Origin: Streptomyces sp. NBRC 110028
GTDB lineage: Bacteria; Actinomycetota; Actinomycetes; Streptomycetales; Streptomycetaceae
DNA length: 64,000 bases
Direction of reading: 5' to 3'
NCBI RefSeq assembly: GCF_001417735.1
Contig: NZ_BBUZ01000022.1
Coordinates: forward strand, 1-64,000
In this document: positions 56,247 through 64,000 of the stretch, one piece after another
Layout: each line of letters opens with the position of its first letter
Numbering within the stretch: position 1 is the first letter of the stretch
Program-made: the position numbers and the translations under genes
The notes under the pieces: model-generated
Told to the model about the DNA's origin: nothing
Database searches by the model: none
What the model saw: only the letters and a program-made list of their open reading frames with translations

Positions 56247-56445
56247 CAAGAAACGGTACGTGCCGCAGAGCACATCCGTTGCGGATCTTGCTGTCTGGCG
56301 TCTGCTCCGGGGCGTGGGGAGGGGACGGTGGTCCCTGTGGGCGGGGGGGGAGGGTCTTCACCCTCGCGGGCTCCCTCCGGGGGCCGCGGTGATCGTCGGG
56401 GGCGATGGTTGAGCTGGGAGTGTTGTTCCGCGTTGGGGAGGTGGC

Positions 56446-57758
56446 GTGCCCGTGGATGAGGGTCGGCACGGCCCCCGGCGAATTCCTGAGGATCGCTCTG
56501 AAGGGTTCGGTGAGCGGCTGCTCGGGCAGCTGCTGGACCGGTCTCACGAGCTGCCGCCGCAGCTCATCGCTCCGCTGGTGGCGGAAGAGGTTGCCAGGAT
56601 TGGAGGCCGCGACGTTTCGGTACGCCTTCAGGACTACGCGCTGATCACACTGGTGCCGCTGCCGGGCCGGGGCCTCACTGTGGGTGAGCCGATCGCCATT
56701 GACGGATCACCGGAGGGGGAGGCATTCCTCGGCAGGCGCATGGTGGAGGAGTCGCAGGCCGACGGGGTGCGCGTTCATGTGCCGCTGGTGATGGTGCTGA
56801 CGAGGTCGGCGTGCTGTCGATCACCCTGGATACCTTGGGCGAGGACGACCGTCGGCTCCTGCGGCGACTCGCGGCCCTGATCGCGGAGATGACGATCTCC
56901 AAGACCCGCTACACGGACCAGTTCTTCATGGCCCGACGCCAAGGCCGGCCGCTGAGCCTGGCCGCGGAGATCCAGTACGCGCAACTTCCTCCGTTGGCGA
57001 TGCACACGCCGCAGGTATCTCTCGCCGCTGCCCTGGAGCCGGCATATGAGGTGGCGGGGGACAGCCTGGACTACGCGCTCAACGGCGATGTCCTGCACTT
57101 GGCGATCATCGACGCGATGGGGCACGGGCTGGAAGCCGCGCTGCTGGCGACCCTCGCGCTGGGAGCCCATCGCCGGGGCCGACGCATGGATGTCGGGCTC
57201 CTGGAGCTGTACGCGTTGAGGGAGGGGAGCATCGACGGCACGTTCGGACTCGAACATTTCGTGACCGCTCAGATGATGCGCCTGGACGTCTCGACGGGCT
57301 ACCTCCAGTGGGTCAACGCCGGTCATCCGGAGCCGCTGCTGATCAGGGGGCACCGCGTCATTGAGCGGCTGGAGAGTGCGGACAGGCTGCCCATGGGCTT
57401 CGGTCTCCCCGCCCCACAGGTAGCCAGGCATCAACTCCTTCCGGGGGATCGGGTGTTGTTCTTCACCGACGGCGTCATCGAGGAACGAGGGCCCACCGGG
57501 CAAGAGTTCCATGAAGCCCGCTTGATCGAGGCCATCGAGCGCGTCGTGCCTTCCAGCAAGGGCGTTATTCAAACCGTCCGCAGGCTCGCCGCCGACCTGG
57601 AACGCGCCCGGGGCGGTGTGAGCAGCGACGACTCCACCTTGTTCCTCATCGAATGGCACGGCCGTACAGCAGACCACCTGGCCGAGCTCGATATCCAGCA
57701 GGACACCGATGGGCCTTGTTGTCGTGGTCGGCGCGTAGACCTAACGGGGTCCTCCTAG
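56446..57758 (+). pseudogene. SpoIIE-type PP2C phosphatase broken by a 1-nt frameshift
   Basis: The N-terminal frame (GTG at 56446 behind GGGGAGG) reads LLGQLLDRSHELPPQLIAPL to VRVHVPLV, then runs off after about 56790. The rest continues in the next frame as GADEVGVLSITLDTLGEDDR and on to a full PP2C domain (LDYALNGDVLHLAIIDAMGHG, NAGHPEPLLI, LFFTDGVIEERG, SSDDSTLFLIEW). Inserting one base near 56792 restores a single protein of about 437 aa. Deletion, programmed shift or sequencing error are all possible; deletion is most likely given the decayed surroundings. Confidence 0.8.
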
Positions 57759-57890
57759 TACTCCAGTCTGGTTTCGCGATCTTTCCAGTGGGCTCGTCGT
57801 CGGTAGTGGCTGCGCCGGGCTGTCGCCTGGTGCTGTCGGCGCCAGATGGACCAGTGCAGCAGCCTGGCCGTGGACGAGGCAGCACTCGGA
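57755..57890 (-). pseudogene. Transposase C-terminal fragment (IS701/IS4-like)
   Basis: On the minus strand a frame ending TAG at 57755 encodes TARLLHWSIWRRQHQATARR, then SHYRRR-like sequence and WKDRETRLEY. The W-S-x-W-R-R-x-H-Q-x-x-A-R-x-S-H-Y-R-R pattern is typical of DDE transposase C-termini common in Streptomyces. The stop overlaps that of the phosphatase pseudogene. Upstream frame is lost. Family is less sure than its being a transposase remnant. Confidence 0.55.
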
Positions 57891-58171
57891 CAACCACGCC
57901 CAACGACACCGCCGAGCCGATCGAGTCGGCTGTCGGAGATGAACGTGGCGGGCGCGGTGGCGTGAGCGGCCCCGGCCGCCGCGAGGTGGGTGCCGGGCTA
58001 TAGTCGCGGGGTCGCGAAAAACCATGTCTCGCGGGTCCACCCGCTGGGCATCGCACATACATCGACGCAGATGGTTCTGATCGGTGAGCGTCTCCTGCCG
58101 AGACCGGACATCCCGTCCGCTCACGGCGCTGACCATCGCCGGCGCGTGTCGGCGCTACAGAGGAGCGCAGC

Positions 58172-59293
58172 ATGCAGAAGACCATCGCCATCGTCGGAGC
58201 GGGACTGGGCGGGCTGACGCTCGCCCGGGTGCTGCAGGCTCACGGCGTCGCCGCGACGATCTACGAGGGTGAGGCTTCGGCGACGACCCGTGCCCAGGGC
58301 GGCCTGCTCGACATCCACGAAGAGACCGGACAGGTCGCGCTTCGCGCAGCTGGTCTGTACGACGAGTTCCTCACTCTGGTCCGCCCGGGCGAGGACGCCA
58401 AGCGTGTGGTCGACCGCCACGGCACGATCCTGTCCGACATGCCCGCGGACCCCGGTTCGCCCCGTCCCGAGGTGGATCGTGGCGAACTCAGGCGCCTGCT
58501 CATCGACTCGCTGGCGCCCGGGACGATCAGGTGGGGCCACAAGGTCGCCTCGGTCCGGCACCGTCCGGAGGGCGGCTACGTCCTCACCTTCGCGGAAGGT
58601 TCCGCCACGCGCGCCGACATCGTCATCGGCGCGGACGGCGCCTGGTCGAAGGTGCGTCCGCTGCTCACCCCCGCCGAGCCTCTCTTCAGCGGAACCTGCT
58701 TCATCGAGATCGCCCTCACCTCGGGCGGCCAGAACTGCCGGGCGAGCGTGGCTGCGATCGGCAGCGGCACGCTGATGGCGGTCGCACCGGGCAAAGGCAT
58801 CATCGCCCATCGCTACGCCGACGGGCAGGTGCGCGGGTACGTGGCGCTGAACAAGCCCCAGGAGTGGATGAGGTCGATCGACTTCGGCGACCCGTCCGTG
58901 GGCCTCCGCCAGCTTGCCGACGAGTTCGACGGCTGGTCGCCACTGCTCACCGCCTTCGTGACGGAGAGCGACGCGGAACCGTGGCTCCGGCCCGTCTATG
59001 CCCTTCCCGTCGGCCTTGACTGGGACAGGGTGCCCGGAGTGACGCTCGTCGGTGACGCCGCGCATCTGATGTCGCCCTTTGCCGGCGAGGGCGCGAACCT
59101 CGCCATGTTCGACGGCGCGGACCTGGCCGGCAAGCTGGTTGAGCAACCCGACGTCGAGGTCGCGCTCAGCGCCTACGAAGAGCGGCTGTTCCCGCGGAGC
59201 AGCGACGCCGCCGGCCGCTCGGCGCGGAACCTGGGAATCTTTTTCGGCCGGGAAGCACCGCGGAGCGTAGTCGCTCTGTTCGATCACTCCTGA
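58172..59293 (+). CDS. TetX-like FAD-dependent monooxygenase
   Basis: 373 aa from ATG behind GAGGAG. FAD motif GAGLGG at 9-14; GGLLDIHEETGQ near 47 and GADGAWSKVRPLL near 155 parallel TetX; GDAAHLMSPFAGEGAN near 293 completes the flavin site. Group A flavoprotein hydroxylases insert one oxygen from O2; TetX-type members inactivate tetracyclines. The substrate here is not established: similarity of motifs is not proof of resistance. Lies next to a transposase remnant. Confidence 0.85.
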   Translation: MQKTIAIVGAGLGGLTLARVLQAHGVAATIYEGEASATTRAQGGLLDIHEETGQVALRAAGLYDEFLTLVRPGEDAKRVVDRHGTILSDMPADPGSPRPEVDRGELRRLLIDSLAPGTIRWGHKVASVRHRPEGGYVLTFAEGSATRADIVIGADGAWSKVRPLLTPAEPLFSGTCFIEIALTSGGQNCRASVAAIGSGTLMAVAPGKGIIAHRYADGQVRGYVALNKPQEWMRSIDFGDPSVGLRQLADEFDGWSPLLTAFVTESDAEPWLRPVYALPVGLDWDRVPGVTLVGDAAHLMSPFAGEGANLAMFDGADLAGKLVEQPDVEVALSAYEERLFPRSSDAAGRSARNLGIFFGREAPRSVVALFDHS

Positions 59294-59302
59294 TACCTCG
59301 GT

Positions 59303-59331
59303 CCGGGTTCGCGATCTCACCGCGGACCCGG
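59303..59331 (+). terminator. Hairpin after the TetX-like gene
   Basis: CCGGGTTCGCG and CGCGGACCCGG, one mismatch, 7-nt loop, 10 bp past the stop. Confidence 0.5.
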
Positions 59332-59463
59332 CGGGGAACGGGGAGGCAAGCGGTGTCGGTCATCGGCAGAAACGGGACAGTGCCAAGCGCCGGCAGTGTG
59401 CGAGAACCCGCTCTCCGGGAAAAGCGCCTGCTCCCCAGGGCCTGGTCGCTCTAAGCTCGGCTG

Positions 59464-59817
59464 ATGGCCTTGGAATGGAGAAATGTCATCGTCCACTCGG
59501 CGGATCCGGCGGCCCTGGGGCAGTGGTGGGCCGAGGCTCTTGGCTGGGTTGTCGTCCACACCTCTGATGTGGAGTTCGCCATCCGCCCGGAGCCGGATCG
59601 CTCGCCGGGGTTGGAGTTCGTTCTGCTCGATGAGGGCAAGAAGGCCAAGAGCCGGCTGCATCTCGACTTCGTGCCTGATGACCAGGACGCCGAGGTGGCT
59701 CGTCTTGAGGCTCTCGGCGCGCAGCGTGTCGACATCGGCCAGGGCGACCAGCCGTGGGTGGTCATTGCAGACCCCGAAGGTAACGAGTTCTGTGTCCTTG
59801 GCCGGCGGAGTCGGTGA
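59464..59817 (+). CDS. VOC-family (glyoxalase-like) protein
   Basis: 117 aa, single glyoxalase fold: MALEWRNVIVHSADPAALGQ start, WWAEALGW, and the closing VIADPEGNEFCVL. Could be a small lyase or binding protein; substrate unknown. Stands alone. Confidence 0.8.
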   Translation: MALEWRNVIVHSADPAALGQWWAEALGWVVVHTSDVEFAIRPEPDRSPGLEFVLLDEGKKAKSRLHLDFVPDDQDAEVARLEALGAQRVDIGQGDQPWVVIADPEGNEFCVLGRRSR

Positions 59818-59875
59818 CGGCGGCTCAATCACCGGCGCGAGGGCCCAGATGGACGGTTCCGGCCGCACTCCCGCG

Positions 59876-60285
59876 TCAGGCCAGATCGTGGACGTTGTGT
59901 TCGCTCAGATCAGGTGCGTGCCGGGCGACGGCTCGGTAGTCGGCGTCGTCGTGGAGGACGGTCAGGCCGTGGTGGGCAGCGGTCGCGGCGATGATGAGGT
60001 CCATCGCCGAGGCACTGCGATGCTCGCCCGCTTGGGCCATGCGGTGCTGTACGGAACCGACCCAGCGGCCTGCGTTCTTCGGCACCGACGCGTCGGGGTA
60101 CAGGTCCGTGAACATCTCCGCGATCTCGTCGTACTCGCGTCCGTTCCGGGCGCTGTACAGGAACTCGGCGCGCTGTGGAGAGCAGGACGCCACGACCTGG
60201 GCGTCGATCGCGTCGTACCAGGCTGATTGCAGCTTGGGATCGCGAAGCAATCGGACGAGGCCGGAGGGTCGAGCAGGTACATCAC
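59876..60285 (-). pseudogene. VapC-type PIN toxin disrupted by an N-terminal frameshift
   Basis: The correct start (GTG/ATG at 60285/60282) reads MMYLLD, containing the first catalytic Asp, and then goes out of frame. The remainder reads in the next frame: GLVRLLRDPKLQSAWYDAID through MDLIIAATAAHHGLTVLHDD, with the later acidic PIN residues. A missing base at about 60262-60270 explains it. The start overlaps the antitoxin stop (GTGATG). Confidence 0.8.
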
Positions 60286-60503
60286 CGGGTGCGCTTCTCC
60301 GCCTGGTGAAGCTGCTCCGCGTCCTCGACGGCGCCCCAGTTCCGCGCACGCTCGAAGTGCCGGCTGATGCGTGCCGCCCGCTCCTGCTGCTCGGCATAGA
60401 AGTGAAGCGCGAGATTGACCGCTTCCTTCTTGGTCCTGACCTTGGACAGGGCCATTGCTCGTTCCAGGGCGTCATCGTCGATATCGATCTGGGTCACGGA
60501 CAC
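60282..60503 (-). CDS. VapB-type antitoxin (ribbon-helix-helix)
   Basis: 73 aa, GTG start behind GGGGGAGGGG. N-terminal RHH domain (TQIDIDDDALERAMALSKVR, TKKEAVNLAL) and a C-terminal toxin-binding tail (ARNWGAVEDAEQ). Would neutralise VapC and repress the operon; its toxin partner is frameshifted. Confidence 0.88.
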   Translation of the reverse strand: MSVTQIDIDDDALERAMALSKVRTKKEAVNLALHFYAEQQERAARISRHFERARNWGAVEDAEQLHQAEKRTR

Positions 60504-60599
60504 GCTGCCCCTCCCCCGCGATGTTGGTTATGTACATAGGAGTATGCGCCACCAACATCCAGCGCGCGGGGGCGCTCCCGTGCTACGCGTACGCCCCGG

Positions 60600-60736
60600 C
60601 CCGCGCCGTCGGCTGGGAGCTCACGCCCGGCCAGGTGGCGAAGCTCGACGCGGCGAGCGGCAGGACGGCCCCCTACCCGTACTTCCCCTACCAGCGGCAG
60701 GAAGGATTCGCCCGGCTCAACCCGCCAGTGTGGTGA
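60600..60736 (+). pseudogene. Aldo/keto reductase C-terminal fragment
   Basis: The frame reads VGWELTPGQVAKLDAASGR then PYPYFPYQRQEGFARLNPP and stops. This is the usual end of aldo/keto reductases (LTPEQ-x-x-LD-x-AS, then YPY and RNP). Nothing upstream in frame matches the barrel, so only about 45 residues survive. Confidence 0.65.
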
Positions 60737-60852
60737 TCGCCCTGGTAAGGGGTGGGGGCAGGGGTACGGGCGGGACGGGTGGGTACGGGGCGCGCAGGAG
60801 TCCGGGGCTGGAAATGGTCGGTCCCGGCGTCCCCTCAACGCTCGGGAGAAAC

Positions 60853-61833
60853 ATGGCAGCACGGCCGTTGACCTTCGTCGTCGGAACCGGACGGTGCGGT
60901 TCCACCGCCCTGTCGGAGGTGCTGCGTCTGCACCCCCACATCCTCAGCCTGAGTGAGCTGATGGCCTCGCTGGAGCCGAGCGCGCTGCCCGAGGGGGCGC
61001 TGTCCGGGGAGGAGTTCTGGGAGATCCTGGCGACCCCGCCCGCGTTCGCCAATCGGCTCATCCGGGAGGGTTTCGGGCTGCCGGAGCACACGTATCCCGG
61101 TTCGGGAGGGCGGTTCTCGGCGGCGGGGGGCGGGATTCCGGCGGTGGCGATGACGACGCTGCCGCATCTGGGCGACGATCCGGACGCCCTGTTCGACGCG
61201 CTGCGGCCCGTGGTGTGCGGGCGGCCCCGGGGGCCGGTCGGGGAGCATCACCGGGCGCTGTTCGACGCGCTGGCCGAGCGGTTCGGCAGCCGGGCGGTGG
61301 TGGAGCGGTCCGGGTACTCGCTGCGGCTGGTGCCCCGGCTGCGGGAGGTGTTCCCCGAGGCGCGGTTCGTCCATCTGTACCGGGACGGGGCCGACTGCGC
61401 GCTGTCGATGAGCCGCCACCCCGGCTTCCGGATGATCCAGCTGACGCGGGAGGGCGGCGACGTCCCCGGCGAGCTGGCCGCGCTGATGGGCGACGAAAGC
61501 GCCGAGGTGGGGCCCCTGTTGACGCGGCCCGTGCCGCTGGCCGCCTTCGGGCGGCTGTGGTCGGACACGGTGATCGAGGGGCTGGGGTACCTCGACGCGC
61601 TGCCCGGGGAGCTGGTGCTGCCGCTGTCGTACGAGGCGCTGCTCGACGCCCCCGACGCCGAACTCATCCGCCTGGCGGAGCACCTCGGCGTCGAGCCGCT
61701 GGACGGATGGCTGGCCGGGGCGCGGGGGCTGCTGGACGGCGGGCGGCGGGGCAGCGCCGAGCGGCTGCCGCCGGAGGAGCTGGCCGCGCTGCGGGAGAGC
61801 TGCGCGGCGGGGGCGCGGGCGCTGGGGGCGTAG
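60853..61833 (+). CDS. Sulfotransferase-like protein
   Basis: 326 aa from ATG behind GGGAGAA. PAPS 5'-phosphosulfate loop TFVVGTGRCGSTAL at about 7-20; later FVHLYRDGADCALSMSRHP near 175 matches the 3'-phosphate-binding region. It should transfer sulfate to a hydroxyl or amine on an unknown, perhaps specialised, metabolite. Convergent with the TauD-type gene. Confidence 0.85.
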   Translation: MAARPLTFVVGTGRCGSTALSEVLRLHPHILSLSELMASLEPSALPEGALSGEEFWEILATPPAFANRLIREGFGLPEHTYPGSGGRFSAAGGGIPAVAMTTLPHLGDDPDALFDALRPVVCGRPRGPVGEHHRALFDALAERFGSRAVVERSGYSLRLVPRLREVFPEARFVHLYRDGADCALSMSRHPGFRMIQLTREGGDVPGELAALMGDESAEVGPLLTRPVPLAAFGRLWSDTVIEGLGYLDALPGELVLPLSYEALLDAPDAELIRLAEHLGVEPLDGWLAGARGLLDGGRRGSAERLPPEELAALRESCAAGARALGA

Positions 61834-61842
61834 GGGGCGTCA

Positions 61843-61955
61843 CCCTCGCCGTATGGCGGGTGTCGCTTCTCGCCGTACGGCCGGTGTCGGACTCACCGTA
61901 CGGTCTGCGTCGCCCTCGCCGTGCGGCCGGTGTCGCTTCTCGCCGTACGGCCCCG
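61843..61955 (+). repeat. Imperfect ~24-bp tandem repeat
   Basis: Four to five copies of a unit like TCGCCGTACGGCCGGTGTCG follow the sulfotransferase stop. Copies differ at several positions. The last leads into the terminator. Confidence 0.75.
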
Positions 61956-61979
61956 GGCCGCCCCCGGGGCCGTACGGCG
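61941..61979. terminator. Bidirectional terminator, 17-bp stem
   Basis: CGCCGTACGGCCCCGGG pairs perfectly with CCCGGGGCCGTACGGCG around a 5-nt loop, between convergent sulfotransferase and dioxygenase genes. It appears to have grown from the neighbouring CCGTACGG repeat. Confidence 0.75.
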
Positions 61980-61985
61980 GCGGCG

Positions 61986-62846
61986 TCAGTAGCCCGCCTT
62001 GGCGTTGACGCGGCGCGGGTAGTAGCGCTCGTCGCCGCGCCGCTCGTAGTTCTTCCAGCGCGGGGCGTCGCCGGTCGGGTGGTCGCCGAGGATGGTGACC
62101 CGCTGGCCCTTGCGGTAGGCGGAGTAGTCGTTGATGGCCAGGTGCTGGGTCGCCCGGTTGTCCCACATGGCCACCGCGCCCGGCTGCCAGCGGTAGCGGC
62201 AGTTGAAGGCGGGCTGCTCGGAGTGTTCGAAGAGGAACTGCAGGACCGTGTCGCTCTCGTGCCTGCTGAGCTGCGGGATGTGCGACGTCCACATGCGGGT
62301 GACGTACAGCGAGCGGCGCCCGGTCTCCGGGTGGACCCGCACCACCGGGTGCTCGGCCTTCATCTCGCCGACCTCGGGCGCCTTGAGGACGTGCACGGCG
62401 GTCAGCCCGTCGAGCATCTCGCGGTACGGCTCGGACAGCGTCTCGTACGCCAGGTACTGGTTGCTCCACATCGTGTCGCCGCCGGACTCCGGGCAGGTGA
62501 CCAGGTGCAGGATGGAGGCGACCGGCGGGTTGGGGCTGAAGGTGACGTCGATGTGCCACTCATCGGCCTTGCCGCCCTTGTCGGACTCGATCAGCGCCAG
62601 CTCCGGATGGCCCTCGACCTTCGGCAGGAACGGGTGCACCTCCACCTCGCCGAAGCGCTTGCCGAGGGCGATGTGGGCCTCCGGGGTGAGGTGGGACTGG
62701 TCCGGGAAGAAGATCACCAGGTAGCGCAGCAGGAGTTCGCGGATCCGCTCGAAGTCGGCGTCATCGATGTCCGTCAGGTCCATCCCGAAGATCTCCGCAC
62801 CGAGGGCGCCGGACACCGGGCGTACGACTGCTTCCTGTTTCTGCAT
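61986..62846 (-). CDS. TauD/TfdA-family Fe(II)/2-oxoglutarate dioxygenase
   Basis: 286 aa from ATG (MQKQEAVVRPVSG); GTG two codons upstream is an alternative. Iron ligands: WHIDVTF (H-x-D) near 98 and distal His in NRATQHLAIND near 235. It hydroxylates a substrate with O2 and 2-oxoglutarate; taurine is the model but the substrate here is open. It ends 13 bp after the flavin monooxygenase gene upstream, probably one operon. Confidence 0.88.
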   Translation of the reverse strand: MQKQEAVVRPVSGALGAEIFGMDLTDIDDADFERIRELLLRYLVIFFPDQSHLTPEAHIALGKRFGEVEVHPFLPKVEGHPELALIESDKGGKADEWHIDVTFSPNPPVASILHLVTCPESGGDTMWSNQYLAYETLSEPYREMLDGLTAVHVLKAPEVGEMKAEHPVVRVHPETGRRSLYVTRMWTSHIPQLSRHESDTVLQFLFEHSEQPAFNCRYRWQPGAVAMWDNRATQHLAINDYSAYRKGQRVTILGDHPTGDAPRWKNYERRGDERYYPRRVNAKAGY

Positions 62847-62859
62847 GAACACTGGCCTT

Positions 62860-64000
62860 TCAGGGCTGGGGGACGCGGTGGGCGCGGGGGTCGGGCAGGA
62901 CGCCGAGCTGGTGGAGGCGGTCCAGGAACGTCATCGGCCGGGGGCCCAGGCCGGACATGTTGTACGTGACGGTGTGCAGCAGCCGCGGATTGCGCCCGGT
63001 GAAGCGGACCGCCCGCCGCCCCACGACCCGGCCGCGCCAGGTCAGGTCGGTGACCATGCGGGCCGCGTTGTCGCTGGTGGTGGCGGCCTGGGCGAGGATC
63101 GGCCGCCGTTCCGCCTGGTAGGCGCGGAGCGCGGCGTCCACGGTGGCGGGTGACGGCGCGCCGTCGGCGACGCCGAAGCGGCCGAGGTGGTCGGCCAGGG
63201 AGGCCGCGCAGGTGATCGCGGTGTTCATGCCCTGGGCGGCCATCGGGTGCACGGCGTACGCGGCCTCGCCGACGAAGGCCATCCCGGGGACGGCCAGCCG
63301 GGGCGAGAGGAAACGGGACACCGGCAGCATCTGCCTGCTGTCCAGACCGGCCAGCAGCGGCCCGGACAGGGGTTCCAGCGCGGGCACCTCCGCCACCACC
63401 CCCTCGGCCCAGGCGGCCAGGGCCGACCGGTCGCGGCCGCCGCGCAGTTCGTCGGGCGCGGTCTGGACGTACAGCCGCACCCGGTCGCCGGGCAGCGCGT
63501 ACACCAGCCTCAGCCCGCGCGGGCTGAGGTACGCCGAGAAGTCGTCCGGGCGGGGCGCGCCCGTGAGGTCGAACGACACCAGGCGGTGCGGGTAGTCCAC
63601 GCGCCGGGCGTCGATGCCCGCGGCGCGGCGCAGCCGGGACGAGATGCCGTCCGCGGCGACCGTCAGCGGCGCGCGGACCTCGTACCGCCGCCCGCCCTCG
63701 GTGATCGCCACGCCGCCGACCCGGCCCGAGCCGTCGCGCAGGGTCTCCTCGACCAGGGCGCCCCGGCGCACCTCCACGGTCGGGCCGATGCCTTCGGCCA
63801 GCGCGTCCAGGATGGCCAGGTGGTCGTGGGAGAGCAGCCATCGGTCGCCCTCGGGGAGCCTGCCGTAGTCCAGCGCCATCAGCGGCGCCCCGGCCGGGTC
63901 CCGGACCACCAGGCGGCCCAGCCGTACCCCGCCCCGCTGCTCCAGCAGCCGCTCGGTGCCCCAGCGGCGCAGCACGCGCAGCGCGCCGGGCTGCAGCACC
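62860..64000 (-). CDS. FAD-dependent monooxygenase, 5' end outside window
   Basis: At least 379 aa of a group A flavin monooxygenase; the N-terminal GxGxxG is beyond the edge. TVAADGISSRLRRAAG (DG motif) and FVGEAAYAVHPMAAQGMNTA (GD motif, with Glu for the usual Asp) are seen. Likely aromatic or polyketide hydroxylase. Operon with the TauD-type gene. Confidence 0.8.
   Translation of the reverse strand, partial: VLQPGALRVLRRWGTERLLEQRGGVRLGRLVVRDPAGAPLMALDYGRLPEGDRWLLSHDHLAILDALAEGIGPTVEVRRGALVEETLRDGSGRVGGVAITEGGRRYEVRAPLTVAADGISSRLRRAAGIDARRVDYPHRLVSFDLTGAPRPDDFSAYLSPRGLRLVYALPGDRVRLYVQTAPDELRGGRDRSALAAWAEGVVAEVPALEPLSGPLLAGLDSRQMLPVSRFLSPRLAVPGMAFVGEAAYAVHPMAAQGMNTAITCAASLADHLGRFGVADGAPSPATVDAALRAYQAERRPILAQAATTSDNAARMVTDLTWRGRVVGRRAVRFTGRNPRLLHTVTYNMSGLGPRPMTFLDRLHQLGVLPDPRAHRVPQP

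Overview
The window reads as one contiguous piece of a Streptomyces chromosome, or that of a very close actinomycete. GC is very high, many genes start with GTG behind GGAGG-type ribosome binding sites, and the gene types are characteristic: a SARP/NB-ARC regulator, SpoIIE-type phosphatases, the HATPase/XRE-DUF5753/DUF397 trio, DUF6227, a c-di-AMP riboswitch ahead of an M23 peptidase, and sugar ABC transporters without their own ATPase. I see no rRNA, CRISPR array, complete insertion sequence or prophage.

Layout. 0-7 kb: a MarR/MFS efflux pair, a SpoIIE-type phosphatase, a type II NADH dehydrogenase and a TetR regulator. 7-16 kb: a giant SARP-NB-ARC-TPR regulator, an orphan asparagine-synthase-like macrolactam (lasso-type) cyclase with no visible precursor, and a TPR regulator of sporulation/antibiotic type. 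16-20 kb: L-2-hydroxyglutarate oxidase, TrmB and a PrsW-type protease. 20-26 kb: a block with less extreme composition carrying a McrB-N/PD-(D/E)XK protein divergent from a PLD-helicase-DUF3427 protein (candidate defence pair), then an anti-sigma-like ATPase, an XRE regulator and DUF397. 26-30 kb: a lipoprotein, a small membrane protein, an aldo/keto reductase and a riboswitch-controlled M23 peptidase. 30-38 kb: a phosphatase and a surface-protein locus with four paralogous small secreted two-Cys-repeat proteins and two paralogous secreted beta-helix proteins. 38-44 kb: tRNA-Lys, a DEAD-box helicase, a lipoprotein, a zincin, a metallophosphoesterase and tRNA-Glu. 44-54 kb: a GH2 beta-galactosidase divergent from a translationally coupled aldarate uptake and catabolism operon (binding protein, two permeases, KdgD, GudD and one unknown enzyme), ending at tRNA-Asp and tRNA-Phe. 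54-61 kb: a decaying zone with two transposase remnants, a frameshifted phosphatase, a frameshifted VapC beside intact VapB and an aldo/keto reductase tail, interleaved with intact genes (oxidoreductase/TetR pair, TetX-like monooxygenase, VOC protein). 61-64 kb: sulfotransferase, TauD-type dioxygenase and a flavin monooxygenase running off the end, possibly the edge of a specialised-metabolite cluster.

Best leads: the secreted Cys-repeat/beta-helix locus, the McrB-N nuclease plus PLD-helicase pair, the orphan cyclase with a 10-bp repeat array upstream, the aldarate operon's unknown last gene, and the frameshifted toxin beside an intact antitoxin. Tandem repeats are unusually frequent, both in frame inside unrelated proteins and as intergenic heptamer arrays. 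All assignments come from reading motifs by eye; no database search was run.
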